Below the pieces are notes generated by a model. The model was not told the origin of the DNA, searched no databases, and worked only from the letters and a program-made list of their open reading frames with translations. Position numbers and translations under genes: made by a program. Shown in pieces: positions 1-5,961 of a stretch of DNA of 13,165 nucleotides. The DNA comes from an uncultured Treponema sp. Its GTDB lineage: Bacteria; Spirochaetota; Spirochaetia; Treponematales; Treponemataceae. Every line of letters starts with the position of its first letter. Position 1 is the stretch's first letter. The stretch covers positions 1 through 13,165 of the forward strand of contig CALHVG010000047.1 in assembly GCA_938039145.1 (NCBI GenBank), in the 5' to 3' direction.

Positions 1-39
1 AAGAATCGGACGTTGTCCGATTCTTGCAAGATGGGTTAT
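1..39. repeat. Left copy of a hairpin-bearing direct repeat
   Basis: Positions 1-11 and 15-25 form a perfect 11-bp inverted repeat (AAGAATCGGAC / GTCCGATTCTT, loop GTT), followed by GCAAGATGGGTTAT. The same block recurs in direct orientation at 13112-13149 with the stem unchanged and only the loop altered (AA instead of GTT). Bases 40-239, up to the first gene, show no convincing coding region. They hold small GC-rich dyads and some stop-free frames without a start or ribosome binding site. The function of the repeat is unknown. Confidence 0.75.
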
Positions 40-239
40 GCCGGTTTCTCGTAAGGGGGCAGTGCCGAGGTTGACTGTGCCGTGCCGCAAGCACAAAGCG
101 TCCTTCGCCGTTTTGCATTTTCTGCTTCTGCAGGCTTGGACGCAACAGTACGGGTGCCATTTTTGCAATTATTTCGGCTATTTGCGTAGCTTCTTGGGAT
201 GAAATCTCCTCGGATTATGAAAAAACGTCGTTTATAACA

Positions 240-737
240 TTACCGTATCGGGAACGTGTAGCGGAATCCCGCTTTCGCATGAAAGCCGAAACCGCCACCG
301 CCCATTTCCGTATAAAGGCTAAGCCCGACTGGATTTTTTTCAAAAAAATATTCGACGCCTAAAAAGCCGTGACCGCTGACTTTGCCGATCGGTTCGTCCG
401 ATTTCATCGGGAAAAGAGCCACTGCGCCTCCTCCGCCGTATAAACGGATGTTTGCAGTTTGCATTATGTGTCCGCCCATAACCGAACAGTCGAGAACGAA
501 AAATCCGTTTTGCTGTTCCGCGTTAGGGAAAAAATACTCCGTATTTGCGCGGAACGCGAACGAATTGGTAAACCACCACGGCGAGGTAAGAGCGGCGGAT
601 ATGCCGAAATTGTTTTGGCGCCCGACCAAAGCGTAGTCAACTCCGATTCCCGTCATCGATTTTTGCTCCGTGTTTTCTTTTGCAAAAGAAAAGGCGCAAA
701 CGGCGCACAACAAAATGCCACAGATAATTTTTTTCAT
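240..737 (-). CDS. Secreted, probably outer-membrane beta-barrel protein of unknown function
   Basis: This 165-residue protein starts with a clear Sec signal peptide: MKK, a hydrophobic run from residue 4 to 17, then a probable cleavage after SFA at residue 19. The mature part is rich in Gly and aromatic residues in short alternating stretches (for example GFLGVEYFFE near 124 and AGFRYTFPIR at the C-terminus), which suits a small outer-membrane beta-barrel. A GGAGG ribosome binding site at 747-751 lies 9 bases before the ATG and supports the start. I do not recognise a family and no catalytic motif is visible. It stands alone on the minus strand, with a gene-free stretch upstream. Membrane location is inferred from composition only; a periplasmic or surface-exposed soluble protein is also possible. 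Confidence 0.75.
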   Translation of the reverse strand: MKKIICGILLCAVCAFSFAKENTEQKSMTGIGVDYALVGRQNNFGISAALTSPWWFTNSFAFRANTEYFFPNAEQQNGFFVLDCSVMGGHIMQTANIRLYGGGGAVALFPMKSDEPIGKVSGHGFLGVEYFFEKNPVGLSLYTEMGGGGFGFHAKAGFRYTFPIR

Positions 738-1167
738 GGAATATATCCTCCGCTATAATTCTAGTACAAATGCAAAAGAAAAATGCCGAAAAGCTGCAGC
801 CGATTACTCCGTTTTTCTCTTTCACGACAAAAGTATAGCGTATCTGCGTTATTTTGTAATGTACTTTATAAAAGTATTGCGGCAGGCTGTTGCTGCACTT
901 TTTATAACCGGAAGAAGGGTCGCTCCCCGTAGGTGCCGGCGAAATCTGCAAGTTAGAAAAAGAATCCTCGTGCATGAAAAGTCCATGTATTTTTCGAAAA
1001 TCTTTTTCGGTTAGTTTAAATATTTTTTCATCAGGGGAACGCAATCTTTCCGTTTAAGAAATAGATGGTCTTGTAGAAAAATTGCGAGAGGCAGCAAAAA
1101 TAAAAAACTCGGATTTTTTTTATTTTCCCGGGCGGGCTTGTGCGCAGACGGCAGCAATCAAAAAACG
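738..1167. other. Gene-free stretch between the secreted protein gene and mrp
   Basis: Together with the motif array that follows, about 520 bases lie between the secreted-protein start and mrp. Open frames exist on both strands, but they lack a ribosome binding site, run into the neighbouring gene in another frame, or lack a start codon. One stop-free plus-strand frame at 1058-1180 has protein-like composition (EIDGLVEKLREAAK early in it) but no start codon, so it could be a decayed gene end. A GC-poor run rich in T lies around 1113-1125. No RNA gene is recognised. Confidence 0.5.
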
Positions 1168-1236
1168 TTTTAGTTTTTAGTTGAATTTGGATGTTTTTAG
1201 TCTTATCTTTTAGTAGAACGACTTTAATTTTTTAGT
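1168..1236 (+). repeat. Array of five TTTTAGT motifs upstream of mrp
   Basis: Exact TTTTAGT occurs at 1168-1174, 1175-1181, 1195-1201, 1208-1214 and 1230-1236, and a near copy TTTTATG follows at 1238-1244. The array overlaps the proposed mrp promoter and ends just before the mrp ribosome binding site. It could be a set of operator half-sites or a simple AT-rich expansion. Start spacings of 7, 20, 13 and 22 bases are not strictly helical. Confidence 0.55.
1181..1209 (+). promoter_or_regulatory. Proposed mrp promoter
   Basis: TTGAAT (1181-1186), a 17-base spacer and TATCTT (1204-1209) resemble a sigma70 promoter with four of six matches in each box. Transcription would start near 1216, giving a leader of about 43 bases that includes the last TTTTAGT motif and the GGGAG ribosome binding site at 1248-1252. 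Confidence 0.4.
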
Positions 1237-1258
1237 CTTTTATGACTGGGAGCGAATA

Positions 1259-2095
1259 ATGTCTGAAGAGTGTGAGTGCGGTCACGAGTGTTCTTCCTGC
1301 GGTCAAAGCTGCGGAGAAAAGGATTTGCATATAAAGCTGATGCCGGGAAGTTCCGTCAAAAAAGTGATAGCGATTGTAAGCGGTAAGGGCGGAGTCGGAA
1401 AATCATTGGTAACAAGTATGCTTGCCGTAAAGATGCAAAAGCGGGGATTTTCAGCCGCAATCTTGGACGCGGACATTACAGGTCCGTCCATTCCGGAAAG
1501 TTTTGGTGTGGGCGAAAAAAGAGCGGAAGCCGAAGATGAAGCCCTGAATCCTGTCGTAACGGATTTGGGAATCCAGCTTATGTCGATGAATTTTCTTCTT
1601 CAGAACGAAAACGATCCTGTAATATGGCGAGGTCCGGTGATTTCGGGGGCGGTACAGCAGTTCTGGACAGACGTAAAATGGAAGGACGTGGATTTTATGT
1701 TCGTGGATATGCCTCCCGGAACTGGCGACGTGCCTCTGACAGTGTTCCAGTCGCTTCCAATAGACGGAATAATTGTGGTTTCTTCGCCGCAGCAGCTTGT
1801 CCGTGTGATAGTCGAAAAGGCTGTGAAAATGGCTGACATGATGAACATTCCGATTCTTGGGCTTGTCGAAAACATGAGCTACGTTAAATGTCCGGACTGC
1901 GGAAAGGAAATTTCTGTGTTCGGAAAGAGCAATATCCAAAAAATAGCGGAAAGTTTTAATGTTCCGGTTCTTGCCCGACTTCCGATGGAAGAGGCGACTT
2001 CCGCTTGCGTGGACGCAGGCGATGTGGAAAGTCTTGACTTAAAGGAACTTGATGTTGCGGCAGATACCGTTCAGGCTTTGATGAAACAGGCTTAA
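1259..2095 (+). CDS. mrp: Mrp/NBP35-family Fe-S cluster carrier ATPase
   Basis: Mrp (ApbC/NBP35) proteins are cytoplasmic P-loop ATPases of the MinD/SIMIBI class that carry Fe-S clusters to target enzymes. In this 278-aa protein the deviant Walker A motif SGKGGVGKS is at 41-49, the switch I/ADITGPS segment at 71-77 and MPPGTGD at 151-157. The family's cluster-binding CPDC is at 211-214, which would bridge a dimer. Five cysteines (5, 7, 11, 14, 18) crowd the N-terminus, recalling the extra N-terminal cluster site of NBP35-like forms, though the spacing is not the eukaryotic one. The MIP18-like N-terminal domain of E. coli Mrp is absent. A GGGAG ribosome binding site six bases before the ATG fixes the start. 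It appears to be a single-gene unit, followed by an AT-rich dyad and the tRNA promoter. The identification is secure; the client proteins cannot be told. Confidence 0.95.
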   Translation: MSEECECGHECSSCGQSCGEKDLHIKLMPGSSVKKVIAIVSGKGGVGKSLVTSMLAVKMQKRGFSAAILDADITGPSIPESFGVGEKRAEAEDEALNPVVTDLGIQLMSMNFLLQNENDPVIWRGPVISGAVQQFWTDVKWKDVDFMFVDMPPGTGDVPLTVFQSLPIDGIIVVSSPQQLVRVIVEKAVKMADMMNIPILGLVENMSYVKCPDCGKEISVFGKSNIQKIAESFNVPVLARLPMEEATSACVDAGDVESLDLKELDVAADTVQALMKQA

Positions 2096-2113
2096 TTTTT
2101 TAGGATTTTGTAG

Positions 2114-2147
2114 TAAAAGAAGAAAAATTTTTAAAAATCTTCTTTTA
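2114..2147 (+). terminator. AT-rich inverted repeat after mrp, possible terminator
   Basis: TAAAAGAAGA at 2114-2123 pairs perfectly with TCTTCTTTTA at 2138-2147, and the loop is itself A/T self-complementary. It lies 19 bases after the mrp stop. GC content is low and no clean T-run follows immediately, so termination is plausible but not strong. Confidence 0.4.
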
Positions 2148-2152
2148 ATCCA

Positions 2153-2181
2153 TTGACCTTTTTTTTTGATAGGTATATATT
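2153..2181 (+). promoter_or_regulatory. Strong sigma70-type promoter of the tRNA pair
   Basis: TTGACC (2153-2158), exactly 17 bases, then TATATT (2176-2181): five of six matches in each box. The predicted start near 2188 lies about three bases before the tRNA-Asp 5' end, which suits a stable RNA gene. Confidence 0.75.
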
Positions 2182-2190
2182 AGCCGACAT

Positions 2191-2264
2191 GCGGGTGTAG
2201 CGAAGCTGGTTATCGCGCTGGCCTGTCACGCCGGAGATCACGGGTTCGAGCCCCGTCACTCGCG
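2191..2264 (+). tRNA. tRNA-Asp (anticodon GTC)
   Basis: A full cloverleaf can be drawn by hand. The acceptor arm GCGGGTG pairs with CACTCGC (one G-U), the D arm is GCGA/TCGC, and the anticodon stem CTGGC/GCCGG carries loop CTGTCAC with anticodon GTC. The T arm is ACGGG-TTCGAGC-CCCGT and the discriminator base is G, as expected for Asp. CCA is not encoded, so it must be added by the CCA-adding enzyme. Confidence 0.95.
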
Positions 2265-2266
2265 CT

Positions 2267-2296
2267 AGCCTTCCACCTCATAAGGAAGGCTTTTTT
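2267..2296 (+). terminator. Terminator-like hairpin between the two tRNA genes
   Basis: AGCCTTCC (2267-2274) pairs perfectly with GGAAGGCT (2284-2291) and six T residues follow. This is a textbook intrinsic terminator shape, yet tRNA-Pro begins only eight bases later with no room for its own canonical promoter. It may be leaky, or it may act as a processing element. Confidence 0.65.
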
Positions 2297-2304
2297 ATTG
2301 AAAA

Positions 2305-2377
2305 CGGGCATTAGCGCAGTTGGTAGCGCGCGACGTTCGGGACGTTGAGGTCACTGGTTCGAATCCAGCATGCCCGA
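2305..2377 (+). tRNA. tRNA-Pro (anticodon CGG)
   Basis: The acceptor CGGGCAT pairs perfectly with ATGCCCG, giving the C1-G72 pair typical of bacterial tRNA-Pro. The D arm is GCGC/GCGC, and the anticodon stem CGACG/CGTTG carries loop TTCGGGA with anticodon CGG. The T arm is ACTGG-TTCGAAT-CCAGC and the discriminator is A. CCA is not encoded. A run of seven T follows directly. Confidence 0.95.
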
Positions 2378-2389
2378 TTTTTTTCCCAC

Positions 2390-2452
2390 ACGCATGAAGT
2401 TTCGTGCGTAGTTTGCATGCGAATCCGAAAAAAAACGTATGCGTTTATTTTT
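2390..2452 (+). terminator. Tandem hairpins with T-tract after the tRNA pair
   Basis: A first hairpin pairs 2390-2398 with 2401-2409 (ACGCATGAA / TTCGTGCGT, one G-U). A second pairs GCATGCG (2415-2421) with CGTATGC (2436-2442), followed by GTTTATTTTT. The second has the shape of an intrinsic terminator for the tRNA unit. The arms share the GCATGCG/ATGCGT theme, so alternative pairings between the two hairpins are possible. Confidence 0.5.
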
Positions 2453-2588
2453 GAAAAGCGGTTAAAAAAAGTCTTGAATCTGATAAAAAATCAGAAAATC
2501 CATTTGCGAACAAAAAAATCTTTTTATCGACATTTAATTTTTTCAAAATCTTTAAAGCATCGTGAAGAACGTGCTTTTGTTTTCGTTC

Positions 2589-2617
2589 TTGACAACCTTT
2601 GTTTACTGATGGAAAAT
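2589..2617 (+). promoter_or_regulatory. Proposed rsgA promoter
   Basis: A perfect TTGACA (2589-2594) is followed, after 17 bases, by GAAAAT (2612-2617), a poor -10 box. The -35 box overlaps one arm of a 7-bp inverted repeat (AAGAACG 2565-2571, CGTTCTT 2584-2590). A start near 2624 would leave almost no 5' leader before the rsgA ATG. From 2453 to 2564 the DNA is AT-rich and I see no gene in it. Confidence 0.4.
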
Positions 2618-2626
2618 TAGCCCATT

Positions 2627-3589
2627 ATGCGTGGAACTGTTCTTTCTGGGAGCAACAATTATTTTGATGTGGAATGTGATGACGGAAGTGTCCGCATATG
2701 CTCGATAAAAGGCAAGGTGCTGAAGCAGGAAAAGTCGTATTACAATCCTTTGGCGCCGGGCGATGTGGTTCAGGTTGAAATTGACGAGATTGACGATGGC
2801 AAGGCGCAGATTGTTTCGCTTGTTCCAAGGAAGAATGAATTTGTCCGGTTCAATGTAAAGGGGCGTTGCCCGCAGCTTTTGGCGGCGAACATAGATTTTA
2901 TGGTTTTGGTTACGACTCCCGCAGAGCCTCCGTTCAGACCTCGCTTTGTTGACAGGGCGTTGGCACAATCTGAAGTTCTTGGGCTTACTCCGCTGATTGT
3001 CTGCAACAAATACGACTTGCTGGAAAAAGGAGATTCCGACGTGGAATATCGGCTCAATATTTGGGAGGAATTGGGTTACAAAGTGATGAAGGTTTCGGCA
3101 AAGACGGGAGAAGGCATTGCCGAGTTCGCTGAAATTCTGGATGGTCGCTTGAGCGCATTCGTGGGACAGAGTGGAGTCGGGAAATCCAGCCTTGTGAATG
3201 TGCTTGACGATTCGTGCGTGCTGAAAACCGGTAGCCTTTCAAGAAAATACGGCAGGGGAAATCACACTACAACCAAGGGAAGCCTTAACAGGATAGAACT
3301 GAATACTTCGCTTACAGGCGGAATAAAAGGTCGCATGGCATCTATAATCGATACGCCCGGAATAAGGCGGTTCATTCTTGACGGAATAGATGCCGACGAA
3401 CTTTCGTTTTACTTCCGGGAATTCCGTCCGCTTTTGGGGCAATGTTCTTTTGGAATGAGCTGCACTCACACTCACGAGGCGGGTTGCAAAATCCTTGAGG
3501 CTGTTCATGGCGGCGTAATCGCTGAGGAACGCTACGATTCATGGTTCAGGATAAGAGAGCAGATTAAGAACAAGACTTGGGACGACTGA
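2627..3589 (+). CDS. rsgA: Ribosome small subunit-dependent GTPase RsgA
   Basis: RsgA (YjeQ/EngC) is a circularly permuted GTPase that checks late maturation of the 30S ribosomal subunit. The 320-aa protein shows the diagnostic order: an N-terminal OB-fold (about 1-70), G4 NKYD at 127-130, SAK (G5) at 157-159, then G1 GQSGVGKSS at 180-188, the switch segment GRGNHTTT at 209-216 and G3 DTPG at 242-245. The C-terminal zinc site C273-x5-C279-x-H281-x5-C287 is complete. The length is slightly shorter than E. coli RsgA (about 350). The start matches the family's usual N-terminus, although only a weak GGAAAA lies upstream and the promoter places the mRNA start close to the ATG. The gene converges on the membrane-protein gene with five bases between the stops and no terminator between them. 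Confidence 0.96.
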   Translation: MRGTVLSGSNNYFDVECDDGSVRICSIKGKVLKQEKSYYNPLAPGDVVQVEIDEIDDGKAQIVSLVPRKNEFVRFNVKGRCPQLLAANIDFMVLVTTPAEPPFRPRFVDRALAQSEVLGLTPLIVCNKYDLLEKGDSDVEYRLNIWEELGYKVMKVSAKTGEGIAEFAEILDGRLSAFVGQSGVGKSSLVNVLDDSCVLKTGSLSRKYGRGNHTTTKGSLNRIELNTSLTGGIKGRMASIIDTPGIRRFILDGIDADELSFYFREFRPLLGQCSFGMSCTHTHEAGCKILEAVHGGVIAEERYDSWFRIREQIKNKTWDD

Positions 3590-3594
3590 TTTTT

Positions 3595-4200
3595 CTAGCT
3601 TCGAATCAGTTTGTTCGCATAGATAAAGCAGCCGATTTCTACAAGAGCAAGCATCACAAGGTAAACTTTTATGCAGAGTTTTGAGTTCGGGTCTTTAGGA
3701 CGTATGTCCCTCCATCTGAAGTTCGGGAGTTCTTTCAGGCAGAAAAACGCTATCGTGGCAAAAAATATTTCCATCACAAGCGTCGTAACAAGTATGAAAA
3801 GAGTTTCCGCTTCTTCCGGATTGTTTTTGTCGTAGCCGGTGATTATCTGAAGTCCCGCATACATTGCCAATGTTACTATCGCTACGATTTGGGAGTTCCA
3901 TACGGACTGGGTGTAATTGTTTTTTCCGCCGAACAGCGCCGCCGTTCCGCTGGATATTATCGCAAGCAAAAACGATGTTGTGTAAAGGATTGCGGTGAAC
4001 AGGAAGAAAATGTTCCATACGACCTGACCTTCGTTTATGATATACATATAAGTCGATGTGTTTACCTGCATCATCTCGACCACGGTTATCATGTTCGCCA
4101 CAAAAAATATTATTCCTGAGATTCGGAAAATCCACGAGGAATTTCTGCCCATTTCTAAAAATTCAGTGCGTTCCGCTTTTGTATTTCTTTTGTTATTCAT
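3595..4200 (-). CDS. Five-helix membrane protein of unknown function, coupled to argR
   Basis: This 201-residue protein has five hydrophobic helices at about 22-44, 60-83, 103-121, 133-154 and 177-196. The N-terminal tail of about 20 residues is charged, and a charged loop around 155-172 includes RWRDIRPKDP. No signal peptide, transport motif or catalytic signature is visible and I do not recognise the family. Its ATG lies two bases after the argR stop, so it is almost certainly transcribed with argR and probably translationally coupled. That makes it a candidate for arginine-responsive expression, perhaps in transport or membrane sensing, but this rests on position only. The 3' end nearly touches the convergent rsgA. 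Confidence 0.8.
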   Translation of the reverse strand: MNNKRNTKAERTEFLEMGRNSSWIFRISGIIFFVANMITVVEMMQVNTSTYMYIINEGQVVWNIFFLFTAILYTTSFLLAIISSGTAALFGGKNNYTQSVWNSQIVAIVTLAMYAGLQIITGYDKNNPEEAETLFILVTTLVMEIFFATIAFFCLKELPNFRWRDIRPKDPNSKLCIKVYLVMLALVEIGCFIYANKLIRS

Positions 4201-4202
4201 AA

Positions 4203-4673
4203 TCAGTCGTCTATTTCAGGAATCCGCCTTTTCAATTCCGCCATGAATTGGTTTCCGGTAACTCCCTGTCTAAGACAGGCGAAAAGGCAGTTGTCGCCCG
4301 CCACAGTTCCAAGGAGTTCGTCCATGTTCAGGTTGTCAAGTGCGCTGGAGACAGTGTTCGCATGACCGGGATAGGTTTTTATCACCACGATGTTTCCGCT
4401 CCAGTCGATGCTTACGTAGCCTCGTAAAAAATCCTGAATGTATATTTGTTCGGATTCCTGGCGTTCCTCTTCGCCCGTAAGCGAATAGACGTAGCCGGTA
4501 GAGCCGTCCGAAACTTTGCCCACTTTAAGAAGTTTCAAGTCCCGTGAAAGGGTCGCCTGCGTAACTTCGTAGCCTTCCTTTTCAAGATAGGCAAGAAGCG
4601 TGTCCTGGCTTTCTATTCTGTAGTTTTTTATGAGTTTTCGGATTGTTTTTAGCCGAGTAAGCCTTTCTTTCAC
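4203..4673 (-). CDS. argR: Arginine repressor ArgR
   Basis: ArgR is a hexameric DNA-binding regulator that uses L-arginine as corepressor. An N-terminal winged helix-turn-helix carries VTQATLSRDLKLL, the family's recognition helix. The C-terminal oligomerisation/arginine-binding domain shows GNIVVIKTYPGHANTV and the signature GTVAGDN. In most family members I know the last motif reads GTIAGDDT; here the second Asp is Asn and the Thr is Cys. I chose the GTG at 4671-4673 (156 aa) because AGAAGG sits five bases upstream of it. The GTG two codons earlier (4679) would overlap that site. The promoter is covered by an ARG-box pair, so autorepression is expected. The membrane-protein gene follows directly. 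The family assignment is certain; the corepressor response is less so because of the motif changes. Confidence 0.94.
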   Translation of the reverse strand: MKERLTRLKTIRKLIKNYRIESQDTLLAYLEKEGYEVTQATLSRDLKLLKVGKVSDGSTGYVYSLTGEEERQESEQIYIQDFLRGYVSIDWSGNIVVIKTYPGHANTVSSALDNLNMDELLGTVAGDNCLFACLRQGVTGNQFMAELKRRIPEIDD

Positions 4674-4690
4674 AGACACCTTCTTTTAGT

Positions 4691-4729
4691 TCTGAATAAA
4701 TATACTATGAATATAAATAATTATTCATA
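4691..4729 (-). promoter_or_regulatory. ARG-box pair (ArgR operator) over the argR promoter
   Basis: Compared with the E. coli 18-bp consensus WNTGAATWWWWATTCANW, box 2 (4712-4729, TATAAATAATTATTCATA) has a single mismatch. Box 1 (4691-4708, TCTGAATAAATATACTAT) keeps one intact half-site. They are separated by exactly three bases, the classical spacing for one ArgR hexamer binding two boxes. The pair covers the -10 box, the spacer and the predicted start site of argR. Confidence 0.75.
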
Positions 4730-4738
4730 GTTTTTCAA
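4710..4738 (-). promoter_or_regulatory. argR promoter
   Basis: On the minus strand TTGAAA (4733-4738), a 17-base spacer and TATATT (4710-4715) give five of six matches in each box. Transcription would start near 4703, inside ARG box 1, leaving a leader of about 30 bases. Confidence 0.6.
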
Positions 4739-4803
4739 CCTTGGGTTGTCAAATAAAACAATCTCGCCGGATTTTTCCGAATCTTTTTGAACCTTTCGCT
4801 ATG

Positions 4804-4832
4804 TTGTAAATGAGACTTAAAATCTCTATAAT
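4804..4832 (+). promoter_or_regulatory. purM-purN promoter
   Basis: TTGTAA (4804-4809), exactly 17 bases, then a perfect TATAAT (4827-4832). Transcription should start near 4839. Two small dyads lie upstream (CAACC-TTG-GGTTG at about 4736-4748, CGGA-TTTT-TCCG at about 4768-4780). No purine riboswitch fold is evident in the short leader. Confidence 0.7.
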
Positions 4833-4863
4833 TCGCTTATATTTTTTCTTGGAGATTTACGGA

Positions 4864-5958
4864 ATGGCAAATTACAAAGATTCTGGCGTTGATGTTGAGG
4901 AAGGCTACCGTGCGGTTAAAAAGTACAAGGCTCATGCGAAAAGAACTGCGATTCCGGGGCTTCTGACCGGTCTTGGAAGTTTCAACGGAATGTTCGAGCT
5001 TCCAAAAGGGATAAAAAATCCTGTGATGGTAAGCGGAACGGACGGGGTAGGCACAAAACTGGACATTGCGTTCCACATGAAAAAATACGACACGGTGGGA
5101 ATCGATTGCGTCGCGATGAGCGTGAACGACATTCTTTGTTCCGGCGTGAAAACTTTGTTTTTTTTGGATTATCTTGCAACCGGAAAACTTGATTCTGAAG
5201 TCGCTTCCGAAATAGTTAAGGGAGTTTCAGACGGCTGCGTGATGGCAGGCTGTGCGCTGCTTGGCGGCGAGACTGCCGAAATGCCCGGATTTTACGACGA
5301 AGGAAAATACGACCTTGCAGGCTTTGGGGTGGGCGTCGGCGAAAAGGACAATCTTGTTACAGGCGAAAACATTCGCGAGGGGGACGTTCTTGTGGGTCTT
5401 TCTTCCACAGGAGTTCATTCCAACGGATTCAGTCTTGTAAGAAAACTTATCTCAAATTTGGACGAAAAATTCGTTGCGGAAGGAAAAGACACCGGAAAGA
5501 CAATCGGCGAGGTTCTTCTTTCTCCGACCCGCATATATGTAAAACCCGTGATGGAAGTCCTTGAAAAATTCAGGGATTCCGTGCATGGAATGGTTCATAT
5601 CACGGGCGGAGGATTTTACGAAAACATTCCAAGAATGTTCGCAAAATCCAACAACCAAAAGGAAACATTGGTTTCTATTATTCATAAAGGTTCGTGGGAA
5701 GTGCCGCCTATCTTCGATTTCCTTGCGGAACGCGGTGCGGATAAAACTTCGATGTTCAACACTTTCAACATGGGGATAGGATTTGTGCTTGCCGTAAAAA
5801 ACGAGGATTCATCTTTCATAATAGAAATGTTCAACTCGAACGCAAAGAAATATCATGTGGACGGCTTACCCGACATGAAGGCGTACGAGATTGGGCGAGT
5901 TTCAAAAGCTTCGGTCAGTTCCGAAAACCGAGACGAACTTGTGATTTTTGAAGATTAG
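4864..5958 (+). CDS. purM: Phosphoribosylformylglycinamidine cyclo-ligase (AIR synthetase)
   Basis: PurM uses ATP to close formylglycinamidine ribonucleotide into aminoimidazole ribonucleotide, the fifth step of purine synthesis in the cytoplasm. Of 364 residues, SGTDGVGTKLDIA (57-69) is the ATP/phosphate-binding loop, followed by DCVAMSVNDIL (81-91), GGETAEMPG (134-142), STGVHSNGFS (181-190), HITGGG (245-250) and FNMGIGF (301-307), all hallmarks of the PurM/PurL fold. It is slightly longer than E. coli PurM (345). I start at the ATG at 4864, with GGAG 11 bases upstream. The longer in-frame ATG at 4810 lies within the promoter spacer, before the likely transcription start, so it cannot be used. 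purN follows three bases after the stop. Confidence 0.96.
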   Translation: MANYKDSGVDVEEGYRAVKKYKAHAKRTAIPGLLTGLGSFNGMFELPKGIKNPVMVSGTDGVGTKLDIAFHMKKYDTVGIDCVAMSVNDILCSGVKTLFFLDYLATGKLDSEVASEIVKGVSDGCVMAGCALLGGETAEMPGFYDEGKYDLAGFGVGVGEKDNLVTGENIREGDVLVGLSSTGVHSNGFSLVRKLISNLDEKFVAEGKDTGKTIGEVLLSPTRIYVKPVMEVLEKFRDSVHGMVHITGGGFYENIPRMFAKSNNQKETLVSIIHKGSWEVPPIFDFLAERGADKTSMFNTFNMGIGFVLAVKNEDSSFIIEMFNSNAKKYHVDGLPDMKAYEIGRVSKASVSSENRDELVIFED

Positions 5959-5961
5959 AAT

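Noticed and set aside
637..1044. Minus-strand open frame of 135 codons overlapping the secreted-protein gene
   Set aside because: It begins with TTG without a ribosome binding site, and its second half is only the out-of-frame overlap with the better supported gene.
1058..1180. Plus-strand stop-free frame with helix-like composition (EIDGLVEKLREAAK)
   Set aside because: A stop codon directly precedes it and there is no start codon with a ribosome binding site. It could be a gene remnant, but one short frame is not enough to call a pseudogene.
2345..2620. 91-codon open frame from tRNA-Pro towards rsgA
   Set aside because: It starts inside the tRNA gene, lies in AT-rich DNA full of hairpins and has no ribosome binding site or protein-like pattern.
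4810..4863. 18-codon N-terminal extension of PurM
   Set aside because: The ATG falls in the promoter spacer, before the predicted transcription start, and GGAG favours the ATG at 4864.
4731..4863. Purine riboswitch or PurR box upstream of purM
   Set aside because: The predicted transcript leader is only about 25 bases and no guanine/adenine riboswitch core or clear palindromic PurR site is present.
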